From Dirofilaria immitis (taxonomy: Eukaryota; Nematoda; Chromadorea; Rhabditida; Onchocercidae), in NCBI GenBank assembly GCA_024305405.1, contig JAKNDB010000102.1, forward strand, positions 1 through 64,000: a stretch of DNA of 64,000 bases, read 5' to 3'. Numbering within the stretch: position 1 is the stretch's first letter; each line of letters opens with the position of its first letter. Below are positions 42,501 through 55,203 of the stretch, piece by piece. Both the position numbers and the translations under genes were made by a program. Below the pieces are notes generated by a model. The model was not told the DNA's origin. It saw only the letters and a program-made list of their open reading frames with translations, and did not search any database.

Positions 42501-45500
42501 ATAAACCTTCCCGAGTATGATTTTTACTTTGAATTCAGAAAATTGAGCATAATTTTCACTTAAATACTGCAATAGAAATTTTGAACCGAGGATAAACTAA
42601 AAACCAATTATTATGAATTGGTTGCAAGCAAGTTTTTGTTCTCTTTCTGTAGTCCAGTTTATTAATTAATTTTTTTGTGTAGAAGACTAGTTTTTCATTT
42701 TTAAACAGCGTAACCATGAGGTTTAATATCAGTGTGTCAATGCAGAAGGTAGTAATGGAAATGAATGTAGTCGAAGGATGAAAAAGAAAACTGTGAGAAC
42801 AGAAAAATGGATTTTATCCATGTATTTTCGTGTATTTCATGTTTACTTAAATATGATTTTTTCAAGATCCACAATTTCGAAAAAAATTTTCATAAATATT
42901 ATATAAAAATTGCCTGAATAGTTTTGACATTAAAAAGAAGAAAATTTGTTTTAAGCTGGTGTCGAATTGTCGTCTTCTATTCCTCACTTTTATTTTTCTT
43001 TCCATTTTTAACTTTCTTGCATTCGATAATTGCTGGAAATCAGTACATATGATGTTTCCATGTGCGAATAGCTTTTATTTTATTCGTGATCCGTCGTAAT
43101 ATTTCAATTTAATTCTTCCGGGCTAGATATTTGAGCAAAATTTGCTTGAAATTTAAAATTCAATTTCAAATATAAATTTGAAAAAAAAATTTCAGATTCG
43201 TCAATAGCAAAAACGAGCTCAGCAGATGAAAGTTCATCGTGTACCAACAAAATGGTCTTTTCGGAGAGTGTGACGTCGTTGACATTTATTCAGTCATTTA
43301 TCAAAAAAAAGGTTAATCTTATCCTGACGATATGAGATAGGTATTTATATTCCTTATCATACATGAGAATTATTTGTATTGTTCGAGAACTATTTTTAAT
43401 TCTATTTTTAACAGATCAGTCTTTGTCTTTTAGATTTCCGTAGAATAAGTTAGAAAAATCTTTTCCATTATCTGCAGTTTTAAATTTTAAGAAGTTTCAC
43501 AAGTCCAATTTTTTGAAGAATTTCAGATCCCCGAGCATATTTATGTCTGTGGGTTGGTACTTCTACGAGCACGTGTATCATCTATTATTTGTTGCTTCCA
43601 GCTGATCGTCTAAACTCAACAGTTTCCGTGGCCCATAGCGGTTAGTTCTTGCTTTATCAATTTTCATTGTATCAATCGATGATTGACAGAGTTGTGTTTT
43701 CCTAAAGTGAGTTTAAATCAAATTGAATTTTGATTAATTTAAGCATATTCTCTGCAAGAATATAAGATAAACTCATCAAAAGATCTAGAGAATTTTATAT
43801 ATTAGTAAATGAATCAAGCTATTTTGCATTAATCTTTCGGAATGTTTTTTCAGGTTCAATAGTTCAAACTCATGGACGTGTGCTATACACAACATTAATG
43901 GATCAGAATTTTTGTTTATTAGGGGTGCAACTGAAAATTATCATGAAAAGGTGAATACGAGTACCAAAATCAGTTTTAGATATGTGTGATGCATGGTTTT
44001 TTAATCATGAATATACTCTCATAAGCCTTAGAAACTAATTGATATGAGCAGAAATTTTATATCTTCCCAAAAGGAATAATTAGAAGAGAATTCTATTCAT
44101 TCATTAACATCTGGAATTGCAGTTACGCTATCGATAAGCATAGATAAATTGAACTCTTTGTTTTAGGAAAGTGATAGGAATCTTTCAGAAGAAAACAATT
44201 TCCCAAATAAAATCCTTACAAAATTGAGCCTTTCGCCAACTTGTTCCAACATTACGGAATATCGTCGAGAGGATGACTTTTGCAGGTAAATGATGATATA
44301 AATGATGATTTTAGAATCTTTTTTAATATTTAGAATTTGCTTTCCAATTATTGGTAGCTAAATGTTTGCACTGTTACACATTCATACGAAATAGATTCCA
44401 TAAAAGTCAAGGATTCATGTTTGGAATTTTTATCCTTCTGTTTGTAAAGTTTTTTTGTTAATTTTAATTCTATTCATTATTTTAGCTTGCTGTTTTGGTT
44501 TCTGAGGATGAAGTACATGCCGTTGCATTACCAAATTTCAATTCGTTGTTTTTATATCGTCCAGAATTTCCATTTATTAAGGTTAATTTTCTGGAAATAT
44601 CAAAGTTTTTAGAATTGTTTTCTCGCGAAATATCGCTTAGAAATATTATTATATTGAGAAAATTAAAGATCGTTAGTTTCTGAAAGTCTCTATGGACGGA
44701 AATAGTGTAACTTCTTGTTAATTTGTTATATAACAGCTCAATAAATTACAAATCTGATTAGAAGGAAGTTTCTTGTATGTAAATAGAAGTTTCTATTTCG
44801 TAACAGGATTACCAAAATCGATTGACTGAACCTTTCGACATCTTCTCATTTGTGAGAAATGTTTCACAAAACCCGGTTAGCATTTTTCAGGCCCGAGCAA
44901 CACACGTCCATGGTTATCCTGTACTAATGCTATTGAATGGTGCTGGACAAATTGTTATACTAAGCCTTCCTAGTTTGAGGCTTCTTCTTTGCTCAAACCT
45001 ATTCCGACATTCCATTGATTATGATGATCCGTAAATTTTTTTCTAACAATTCTTAATTACAAAATTTAGTGAAATTATCATATGCAACACGAATTTACAA
45101 GGAATAATCGCCTACATTTCTTTCTGCTTTGAGAAACTAGTGACTTCATGACAAAGACGAAAATAGAAGAAAATAATTCTTCGCAATATTGTCTGATATT
45201 ATCCAAATTTGGTTTTTGTAATTCATGCATTGTATTACAGTTCAACAAAAATAATCAAAAGGAAATTATTTTGAGTGCTTTCGCAGTTTGATATTTTTCA
45301 GCTTGTGTTTGAAAACATCCTTTGCGGAACATGGATTGGGTATCTATATGATAACGCCATCAGAGGTAAGCGACCGATTCAAATAGGTAATGTTGGCCGA
45401 TGGTAAGCAAATTATATTATCTAAATAATATCAAGGAAAGAAAAGTTTCGCTTCTTTCGTTTGTTTGCTCTTTTCTCAGTTGCGAAATTTGCTTGAAATA

Positions 45501-46738
45501 TAGTATTAGATGAGTAGGCGAGAAGAACACAAGGTAGAAGGTAATTCAAAGTCGAAATGGAAAGTAAATAATGCAAATGAACACATCAGTGATTATTATG
45601 TTTATACATCTTCACAGATTGGCAAATTTAAGATATTTAAAGATGCATTTTTCACAATTTTTTACAAAAGGTTAAAGTTTAACTTTTTCAATCAAATTTG
45701 CTAATATGGAATCCACGTATTGTCATATATATTTTTCAGATCCAGAAATTCACAGTTTGCTCGAATTAGCAAACCAAGTGCAGGAATCAGCTGGCGAATT
45801 ATTTGTGCCTATTGATACACCTGAGCCACCAAAAATTCATTTCTAAAAGGAATGTCAGCCTTATTTATCAGTCAAAAGAAAGCTTCGATTTGGATACTAT
45901 ATGTAATTCTCAGTCTTCTACCGTTTTAATTTTAATTCGCCTATTCTACTTGAATGTTTTGATGTCTCAGAAAATTTTAGTTCTTGATAAAAATTCCAAC
46001 TCAGTGCACGGCAGCAGTATGCTTTCTATTGCAAAAACAATACCTGGTCCATCAAATATGGAACAAGCTACAGCGCGAGGAGTATCGGTGGGCCAAGCTG
46101 CAAATATGGCTTTACAAATAAGTATTTTAATCTTATAAGGCCACAGAAATTATCCTAATTCAAATAAGCTGTTTTTTTCTTTCACTTTGTTTATTGGTTT
46201 AGCACTGTTCATCTTTTGTTCTCTACAAAAGCATTCTGAATTTATAAACATATGAAAGCCTATTTTCTTTTTCATCGTTTTTCAGATGAAATAAAAATGT
46301 CTTTTGCACAAGATATCTTTTTTGAAATTTGGTAATGCTGGTAGTTAGGATTGGTTATGAGAATGAGATGTAGCTCTAAACATGTTATCAAGCCAAAAAT
46401 GCATCGTTTAATCAGTCAGTAAATCGGCTAATGAATCATTGACATCAATCATATTCAAAAGTTAAACGAGGCGATTTGGATGTTTTCATTTGCAGCTCTT
46501 TCTAGAACTTCCTAGAAGTTATATTTTTCAGTTTTTGCATCATGAGACGGATAAGAAATCCATTCTCAATTTTATATGTTTGCAATGTCCCAAATTTTCA
46601 GGCTTTGCATGAGCGTACCGAAAAATTGAATATGACCGTCGAGGCAACAGAACGACTTAAAGAAAATGCAATGACTCTTTCGCAACGAACAGGAAAGCTA
46701 ATAGAAAAGTATGAAAGAAAAAATGGTACAACTTCTAG
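33567..46738 (+). CDS. tom-1: Tomosyn (syntaxin-binding protein 5 / Lgl family), R-SNARE inhibitor of exocytosis
   Basis: Binds syntaxin and SNAP-25 and restrains vesicle priming. Exons: 33567-33680, 34190-34369, 35283-35341, 35488-35663, 36333-36453, 36555-36728, 36862-36913, 37003-37204, 37503-37650, 37727-37794, 38089-38326, 38511-38713, 38864-38960, 39396-39532, 40411-40890, 41695-41854, 43196-43311, 43527-43640, 43854-43950, 44167-44285, 44486-44581, 44807-45030, 45302-45365, 45740-45922, 45971-46117, 46602-46738; about 1,300 codons. Conserved tomosyn blocks: RHGFPDDPRCMAYD, LAIGTGHGVIRIIG, LYLGTERGNVYFINI, NWNKAIDL, CLWVGTSTS, QIVILSLPSLRLLL, LFVPIDTPEPP, KTIPGP. WD40 twin propellers are followed by a C-terminal R-SNARE (ALHERTEKLNMTVEATERL) with the zero-layer Arg and the family ending KKWYNF-stop. 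Ten exons need one base added in a homopolymer to stay in frame. Exon 40411-40890 is a large Lys/Ser-rich loop. The 15/16 junction phase and the donor after 46117 (ATAAGT, not GT) are unresolved. Confidence 0.95.
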
Positions 46739-46765
46739 TTGTTTTAGACTAGAAGTTGTACCATT
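46722..46765. terminator. Perfect 18-bp hairpin covering the tom-1 stop codon
   Basis: Left arm 46722-46739 (AATGGTACAACTTCTAGT) and right arm 46748-46765 are exact reverse complements around the 8-nt loop TGTTTTAG. The left arm encodes the last residues and TAG stop of tomosyn (WYNF-stop), so the right arm is an inverted copy placed just inside the 3' UTR. The terminator label is only the nearest available type; the structure could affect 3' processing, act as a small-RNA hairpin, or be a template-switch artefact. Confidence 0.6.
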
Positions 46766-49239
46766 AGAGCTTATTGAAGATTAGTGTAATGTTTGAAAAT
46801 AGTCATTTTGATAGTTTCTACTATTTCATCTAAATTGATTTCATTTCTTTTTTTGTGGAATATTCTTACCATACATTTTCATATTCAATTTAATGCTTTT
46901 CTGTTTCCGGTTACAGGGTTTTCTCTATTTATAATTAGATTTTCCTCTTGCGGAACAGCCAGTGTTCCAGCTTATAATGTTCCAATATTCGCTATTTTAA
47001 ATTTGCCTATTAACATAATTCCATCCAGATATGAGAATTATAAATAAATAATCCCATGTATCTGGTGGCTTCTACATCATTTATTCCCATCGTCTAAACA
47101 TTTAATTTTGATTTGGCACAGTTTTTTCGAAAATTTTGTAAAAATTTCTTTCAACAATCTATTTATATATTTCCATTTTTGGGATTTTTTTACTTTACTG
47201 AGTAGTTCCCTATCATTGCATATTTTGCGTATCATATGACATTCCATTGTGCTTAATGGTATTTATTAAATAAATTAAATTATTCTCCGAATATTAAAGT
47301 CATATTAAGTTTATCTCAGGCGGCAAGTCTTTTAATAAAATATTCTGTTATCCAAAGAGGAAATTAAATAATTAAAATTGAAACAGAAGGAATTTATCCA
47401 GAAATATTTTGTTTTTTTTGATAATCCGGCCGACGGAGAAAGAAATTTCAAAATCCTTTTCTGTGATAAATTAACTAATTGTAGTTACAGTTTGGATAAG
47501 ATGGAATTTAGACGGCATAAGACGAAATATTGAAATTAGAGGATTTGTAAACTTCAACTGAAAGTTAAGCTCGAAATTAGTAACATTAGAATATATGTCA
47601 AAATTTAGTGAAAAGTAATGCTTTCGATTGTTCACAATTTAAAACACAATCAAAATGAGAATGAAAGTAAGGGTGCAAATTTAATTAGAATTGAATTAAA
47701 TTAAACCATCAGTTTCATGGGATGAGTATTATCGTTAATCAAATTATGGTCTTCAATAAATTTAATGTTGAACAGTTGAAGATTGTATGATAATTCACGT
47801 GATTGATCCTTATAAACTGTAATCAATGTGATTGTGTTTAGTTTTGTTTTCCGTGTTCTTTTTTCTAGTGCTAAAAATATTTTGTATATATTTTTCGCGA
47901 CTAATATAAATAAAAATTCCTAACAATTATCTGTTTAATAGCTGTTATTGATTAGTTGAAACGTTGTTTGCAATACTTTTTGGTCTGCGTCATCACTAAG
48001 TGGTCTGACTTTTGCATCATTTATTTTTTCCACCAGTTGCTTTGTTTTTGAATATAATTTACAGTATGTGTTAGAATAAGAATACGGCATATACGATCTG
48101 TGAAATATAAAATAACAATGCTTGACAACGTAATTTGCATATTTTCCCTTGACAAATGTTTTATTTTGAAAAATGGGGTTGAACAAGAACAGCGGAAATA
48201 AAGTTTTATTAAGTGTTGTAGGTTGGATGTGCGTGATTTTTTGACATGATTCTTTTTCTAAGTTTGAAGTACAATATATGTTATTTATGCATTCGAGCTA
48301 TCCATTTCATCTTAACTTTGATTAATTCCATGGTATTTCATGTAAAACTTATGATCAACTAGAAAACGCAATGTACAATAGAACGAACGATCAGAATGAT
48401 CAGTCATTGCTTAAACAAATTTTCAGTGAAGGTTGGAAGAATAATTCTTCAACAAACAATAACAAAAAGAATTTGAGAATCGATATCGCTAATGATACTT
48501 TCGAATAATTGTCAACTCTAGTTGGATATTTTTAGATAATTGTCTATCTTATAAAATTTGCAATCTCATATGGCTTAGGGCTTGAGTGTATCAAATTTTT
48601 GCTGGCTACTTTAATTAAATATGTTTAATTTGTCATTTAATGGTCTAAGCCGGCATTACTATATGTTGAATTGAACAGCGTGTCAGCACTTCTCTATAGT
48701 TTTCTGAATTCATAACAGGTTTGCTTATACTTTTGAGGAATTTAGAGGAGCCGTAATTTTTCGCAACGCGTGGGATAGAGTAGCACAAAGAGTACTTGTT
48801 TATTTCGTAGTTTGGATTAAAGAGTAGTAGGTAAAAGGGTATGGTCATTTTGAAGAGGAGAAGGAAGGAGGAAGAAGAAGCGGTTTATATTGACGTAGGG
48901 TAAAGCTGAAATTGATTTTAAGAAGCGATTGTTTTCCTTACGAGATCAAAATGGGGATGTACTTCGTTAAAACTAACTAAATTAAGGAGTGGGGCAGTTC
49001 ATTCTTTCGGGTTCCAGTAGTACGTCCATTAATGCTTCGAAGCTCTTGTCATTTTGCATCGCGGTTTGCCGTAGCTGCATTAGTTAAATTTGGCTATCGT
49101 CGGATACATTCTTTATCAGCGCACAGATATTCTGAAATAATATTTTGGTTTAAGTATCTTATAACCAAGTTTCATTGTTTTGTTGACAATTCTTAACTTT
49201 TAAATGATAAGCAACTTTCTTTGCTAAAGTTAATCAAAG
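46766..49239. other. Intergenic region between tom-1 and rpl-14
   Basis: It holds the tom-1 3' flank and the rpl-14 promoter. One small minus-strand frame (47935-48186) is described separately. The sequence just before the rpl-14 start, CTTTCTTTGCTAAAG then TTAATCAAAG and ATG, would serve as a trans-splice acceptor for a leader RNA; this is inference. Confidence 0.5.
47935..48186 (-). CDS. Possible small protein of 83 residues, unknown
   Basis: A single minus-strand frame starts MFNPIFQNKTFVKG and ends with a polar part, KQLVEKINDAKVRPLSDDAD then QKVLQTTFQLINNSY-stop. The C-terminal half has ordinary protein-like composition, unlike chance frames in this AT-rich DNA. An acceptor-like site (TATTTCACAG) lies inside, near 48100, so the true first exon could lie elsewhere. 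I do not recognise the family. Confidence 0.3.
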   Translation of the reverse strand: MFNPIFQNKTFVKGKYANYVVKHCYFIFHRSYMPYSYSNTYCKLYSKTKQLVEKINDAKVRPLSDDADQKVLQTTFQLINNSY

Positions 49240-50366
49240 ATGGTATACAAACGAATGGTGGAAATAGGCCGTGTGATCTTCGTTGCCAAAGGTGATGATG
49301 ATGGAAAATTGGCAGCTATCGTCGATGTAGTCGATGGGAATAGAGTTAGTTTTCTTTTTTTGATCTTTTGTTCCATAACTCTCATAATTTATGTCTAAGT
49401 TCTGTTGGTTATTAATGATTCACTTAGTATGACGTAATACATGTTTTGTAATTATTACTCATTAACGATTAATTCAAAATTCAATTTTTATTCATTGGAG
49501 TATTTGGAGTATTTAAGTAATATGGAACAAATGATAAGCTTTGTCAAAGTTTTTAAAGAGAACAAAGCTACGTTGTTCGATGCTTTGAAATTTTCAGGCA
49601 TTGATCGATGGTCCGTCTACAGGTGTGAAGCGTTCGGTTCGTAATTTTAAAGATCTTCATTTGACAAAATTTCGTATACCTTTGAGACATGGAATGCGTA
49701 CAAGAAACGTTAAAAAGTCATTTGATGCAGCGAAAATTAACGAGAAATGGGTGGAAACTTTATGGGCACAAAAGCTTGCTAAAAGGAAATTGTGAGTTAT
49801 TTATTGAAGTTGTTATTTGCTAACATTCATAATTTTTAGTATGATCGTGTCTACTCTCATTTATATCTTGAATAGTGGAAACGCAGTTAACAGAATCAAA
49901 TCTTTAATCCATTTCCACTTCTTTTTAACTGTATTTGTAGAATTTTCATATCGCTTTTTTTGTTTAGATTTGAATATGTAATAGTATAGGTTTCACTTTA
50001 TTAGTCTTTAAAATTGATTGATTATTTGTTGACATTAGTTAACATTTAAAAGTTAAAAAATCCATAAAAATCGCTGTAAATATGGAACTAGAAATTTAGT
50101 GAAATCTTTCATACGTTTTAGTTTGTTGTTTCGAGCCATATTCTGTAATCCAAAAGCATTCTTCTCCAACACGCTTTTCGAGTTAGGATTAAAATAGATT
50201 TTTTGATCTTCTAAAGTTGAATTCAGCTTTTAAGAAAGCAAAGATGACCGATTTTGATCGCTTCAAATTGATGCGTGCCAAGCAATTACGAAATAGGTTG
50301 GTACGTCTGCAGGCAGCCAAATTGCGCAAATCAAAGAAAATCGAGAAACTGGCTAAAGGAAAATAA
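49240..50366 (+). CDS. rpl-14: 60S ribosomal protein L14 (eL14)
   Basis: Component of the large cytosolic ribosomal subunit. Exons: 49240-49344, 49598-49791 and about 50217-50366, encoding about 149 residues. The N-terminal KOW-like barrel is visible as [20 protein letters not shown] then IVDVVDGNR, continuing [12 protein letters not shown]. The middle contains [16 protein letters not shown] and [16 protein letters not shown], and the family signature [20 protein letters not shown] follows, with a basic Lys-rich tail ending EKLAKGK. Exon 2 (194 bp) is one base short for a clean join to exon 3 (acceptor TTCTAAAG at 50216); an extra A in the run near 49786 would fix it. Alternatively the TTCAG at 50226 is used and the frame is broken otherwise. 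High expression is expected from the family. Confidence 0.95.
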
Positions 50367-51778
50367 AAGTCACTTTTGGCTCTTCATACATAATTTTGAT
50401 TTGTTAATTTAAATGAAACTGTTGTTTGCAATTCCGATAAATCTATATATTTCACTTGTAGTTTCGAAAATCTGGTAACTTGCGGTAATGACAAGTTTTT
50501 TGTTTTCAAAATTGGAAGACCGGTCAACAAAAAGAGAATCATAGTACTATTTTACAATTAAATTCGAATTTATCTAATTAGCCTAATGTTACCATTTATT
50601 GTTTATTTAAACATAACAAATTGTATTGGATTTTTTTCTTCGCTTAATTTACGCAATTTCTAAACCTAACATGCTATAAAGGGAAAGAAAACAGTTAAAT
50701 AAATGAGATGATTGAAGAGATAATGTTTGTATTACTACAGTAATTGATTCTTGCGGAATGCTTAAAGAAATCAGTAGAATTGATTGTAAGGATGAGGAAG
50801 ACTAGTTACGAAGTTCATTTTCAAAAAAATTTGGGTCTTTAGAAATATGGAAAGTATGGATAAAAAGTGCTTTCAGAGGTACATTGACGAAATATGTCTA
50901 GTAGCTGTGTTGGAAACTATTAACAAATTTTATTCATTAATGCGCTATATCTATATATGCTTATAACTTGATCAATGAATTAATGGATGTAGGGATATGA
51001 CTATTTATTGATTGTGCATGTTTTCTCAAACCAATAAGTTCTACTAAATAATTCTTGCTGGTTCTTTCAACAATTTCGTAGAACAGAACCGGTATCATTT
51101 AATGGAAGTATTGTACAAATCGCGTCTAAAAAGTATAACCGGCTATTGACCCACTATTTATTTCTGTTGAAAATACTACACCATATTAAGGAATTTATTG
51201 GAGCTTTACATATTTCACTTTTTCCAAAGTGTTTTTAATCTTTTAAACAAGATCGCAAGAAGCAAAATATCATTAGTGAAATACGGTCAAGTTAATGGAT
51301 AGTGCAGTTGTCGGTAATTTTGAGACAATACGACATGAAGAATAAATTTCAAAAACAAACGAAATCTTTTGCAAGAAATTCAGCAATGAAATATGTGCGA
51401 CAAGAAAAAAGCGATTCCGCAAACCATGGCATAAAAAGTAAAGCGAATGGATTTTTGTTGTGGTGTGCTAGTGCATGGTTAACCAATTCAAGATTTCTTT
51501 GATGTTGTGATAAATAAGTTTCCATTTTTGGGGATATAAATAAAGGAATTCTCGAGAACTTTGGGAAACTATAGTAACATAGCGGGAATGTTCGGAGAAC
51601 TTAGCTCTAACCAAACTACATCCACTTTTCTATAGCGCATTGAAGACAAGTAAGGCGGTTTGTTTCTAGTCCCAAACGAAATCAAATTGAGTTTATTACC
51701 TAAATTTAAATTCAAATGAAATTGTTGTTCATATATGCGTTTCATGATTTTGGACAAAAGGTGTGTGTAAATTTATTA
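50367..51778. other. Convergent 3' intergenic region
   Basis: The stretch lies between the 3' ends of rpl-14 (plus) and the LETMD1-like gene (minus). AT-rich; it holds only 3' UTRs or spacer. Open frames at 51302-51502 (+) and 51569-51757 (-) have no recognisable feature. Confidence 0.5.
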
Positions 51779-54700
51779 TCAACATTTTTGAACGGGCTTC
51801 AAATCTTCGGCAGCATTTTTCAAGGCAGTCTCGAAGGCAGGTGCATGTAAGAAAAGAGGCGTTTTCAAACATGGATCTGTAATCATGCAAGAATTACAAT
51901 CTGAAATATTTTTCATTTTAAAATTCTTAAAATCAGAGCCAATTAACAGATTCGATAAATATGATTTAGAATTATAGTGATACATTTACCAGTCATATGC
52001 TGAATCCAATTTTTCAGCAAACATTTCATCTTTTCCGTTGTTAAGCCATCATATTGCAAACGTCGTAGATAAAATTGCTAAAAATATAATGTAGCAGAAG
52101 AATCGATAATTGGTACCCCAATAATATTATAAAGTAAGGAAACGAATATAAGGTATGCAGAAAAAATCCGAAAATAGCAACAGTTAAAAAACTTCTAAAA
52201 AGCAAAAACTTTCCTTCACCTCACATAATTGTTGTTCACTCATCATATCGATCGTAGTATCTTCATTTCTTAGTAAATGATCCAGATGTCGCAACATTTC
52301 TGCCCGATCATGAAACCCACGAATACCACCAGTAAGCAAACTTACTCGATGAAGCCTTGACAAATGGTACTGAAAATTACATTATGAATTGAATCCAGAA
52401 ATTGAAGAAAACAAACAGAGTTAGATCAAAATGAATTTTTCTTACATTTACCATCCTCAATTGCAAAACTTATTACCAAATGTCCAATCGAATAAGTATT
52501 CATTTCCGGCAATTCCAATTTCTTAAGTTCTTCTAGTGATGCTTGTAAATTAACATTCTGCAAAAAGTTTTCTTTTTTCATCAATTAAAATAAATAATAA
52601 AAATAACGGAACAACACTGACAGAGAAAATAAAATAAGGACGAAATTTTAAAGAAAACTGGTCATTTGAAAAGCTATGAAAGACTTTTTAGCTTTTTTAT
52701 TTCTGCAAATAAGAAAAATGAAAAATAAAGTAATAATTTTGAAACAATTATACAAATCAAACTAACACACCAAATTTTGAAGATATTTCCGTAGTGGTTG
52801 GATATGCATCCGTGCTGTACGTTTTAGACTTATCGACCAAAATCTTTTTGCTGATCGTTCGTCCAAAAATGTCGAGTCAAGACAAGTTGCGGAAAAAATA
52901 CTCTTTAAATAAAACCTTTAAATAAAATGACATGAGCAAGAAACTGAACAAAAAAACTAGAACAAGCTTAGGATAATATTTGCCAAAATGAATCAAAAAT
53001 TTAAATCGATGTAGGTTTCCTACAATTCATCTACCTATTAAATTAATCTATGAATTGAGAAGAAGATTTATAAGTGTACAGGTTATGAAATCTATATGTA
53101 ATGTTACAACTAACGCAAAAAATGAAAATTTAGATTACATGCAGTTTAATAAAATTCCATATACACTGACAATTTATTAATATTCATTTACAAACGATAA
53201 AATTCATTTTTATGCTTTGTGCTTTTCACTATTTAAAAAATCGAAATGACGAAATATAAATCATAAGCAGTAATAATTTGTCTGATTATGGACAAACAGA
53301 GAAACATGCAAAAAGATTCTGGTAAAAAAACGTATGTAGAACAATATATGAATGAGAAAATAAAAGTATATTAAAAAATAAATTTTAAAGGAAGAATGCT
53401 TACACGGCTAACGCGAAAATATAAACGGTGAATGGCAGTGGTATAAGAATAACAATAACTGCCAATTTCAGTAATTCTTCTTTAGTCTAAAACAAAAATT
53501 TGGGAAGATTTTCAAGCTTTTGAAAAGAATAAGATCATGGAAATTCTTATAATATTCTATCCCATCTTAAGAATTACGAAGAGCAATCTAAAAACGATTA
53601 AAAAGCAGATTATGCTAGCGCAAGCAGTTGTTAGGACAATATATGAGAAAATAAGGATCGATAAAAATGAAATTAAAAAATAGCATGTTGCATATTAACA
53701 CGTTACTTACACGTTAGCAAACAGCACATATTTGCGAGTTTAAGAATAATAACGTTGAATTGTAAGATAGTTTTTGTGCAAAATGTTAGTAAAAAAGTAG
53801 CAAATATTTTCATTAAGTTCTAAGTCTGATAGTATGAAGCTTGCTCTACCGAAACTACTTTCCATCTAATTAAAGAGGCACAAGTTCTTCAACTTCTTGG
53901 GTGCAGATGACAACTGATAGCGTTAACCTGATACTTTGCAAATCTATGATTGAAAAAAACATGCTATGTCAGAAGTAATCCTAAATTTGAAAAGCTCTTC
54001 TACCGCAAAGACAACAGAATTCCGTTATTCCATGCAAAACATAAATCGAAACAGACACACACCAGCATAAAAGGGAATAGAAGTAATAGTATAACAATGT
54101 TTCAGAACTGAATGAAGAAAATTAATTCAAAAATTATGAGAAAGGCAACAAACTCACAACAGCACGCAGAGACTCTCGCCCACTACTGGTATTTGAAGTA
54201 GCACTAATAGTGTGATTATATGCGTTATTTCCGAAGGGCACTGAATTTTTTAAAATATAATGAAATAAATTTCCTTTACATATATTTGATTATCGATCAA
54301 TTTCTTAATCTTATTATTAAATGTGCTAGTAAATGTTTAGTGTTAAAAAATGAAATTTTTATTGTATTTACTGAAGAATTTATAATAACCCACAGTTACT
54401 TGATACTTTACACAAATAATATCTACTGTGGGTTACCTCAGATAGTTAAATTAATTAGTTTAATTCATTTTAACGTGAACTGTATAATTAGTTTCAATGT
54501 GCACATGCTATATTTTTTCTCTTATTTTCCATATTGCAAGACAAGCTAAAAATAATAAACCTGAAGAAGAATTTCCAATTCGGATCGCTTAAGCTCCGAT
54601 ATTTGTCGTGTCTTAGTTCTTAAATCTTTTTTAACTGATAATATGTTTTGATATCCGACCAGCACCATTTGTATCCTATGAATAAAAAGAAAGTCTACTA

Positions 54701-55203
54701 AACGTAACAGAAAGATTTCCAGTAAACATTAAGCATTTATTTCTCAGCAAATAAAGATTCCTGAAATCCAACTGTTGATCATAAAATTTTGAAAAATCAA
54801 ATTTATCGGCAGCTAAAACAGCAAAATTAATTACAAAGAAAAAATCTTACCGAACGGTAAATTATTACAGAGATATTATCAACGAATTTGATCGTTTAAA
54901 TTTTATGATGATGATCTAAAATGTACATAGCTATGTTAACAACAAGGGTGCCATAAGCTAATCTAATATTTTTCTTCCTCACAAAATTAATAAAAGGTGC
55001 CATAGACGAGAAAATGAAATTCATACCATCGATGACCATTTTGTGAACAGCGTGCGCTTTAGGATACCTTCGTGATAAGAACGATTCATACCGTGCCATC
55101 CATCCTTTTGGTTGCTTATTAGTAGTAGAACTTAAACGGCCACCGGCTAAATTATCAATTATCATCCGTAACTGTGGTATTAAAAACTGCGGTATTTCAC
55201 CAT
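51779..55203 (-). CDS. LETMD1: LETM1-domain protein, LETMD1-like, mitochondrial membrane
   Basis: Relative of LETMD1/HCCR-1, a mitochondrial inner-membrane protein with a LETM1 ribosome-binding-like domain. Exons in transcript order: 55203-55027, 54675-54561, 54185-54158, 53486-53404, 52902-52771, 52557-52477, 52369-52220, 52077-51990, 51876-51779; about 317 codons, near human LETMD1. Matching blocks: RYESFLSRRYPKAHAVHKMV, IDGYKWCWSDIK, RTKTRQISELKRSELEIL, the membrane segment ELLKLAVIVILIPLPFTVYI, FPQLVLTRHFWTNDQQKDF, LSRLHRVSLLTGGIRGFHDR, and EQQLCEQFYLRRLQYDGLT..LLKNWIQHM, which equals the family CYLRGLN..WLGEWL block. The frame needs one base added at 55182-55186 (A5 plus strand), 54627-54632 (T6) and 52839-52842 (A4). 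The start at 55203 (MVKYRSF) depends on the first of these; the alternative Met is at 55165. The tiny exon 54185-54158 and the joins on both sides of exon 53486-53404 are not fully in phase. Confidence 0.8.
54386..54435. other. Imperfectly spaced hairpin in an intron
   Basis: An 11-bp perfect inverted repeat, TAACCCACAGT at 54386-54396 and its complement at 54425-54435, with a 28-nt loop. It lies in an intron of the LETMD1-like gene. No function is evident. Confidence 0.6.
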
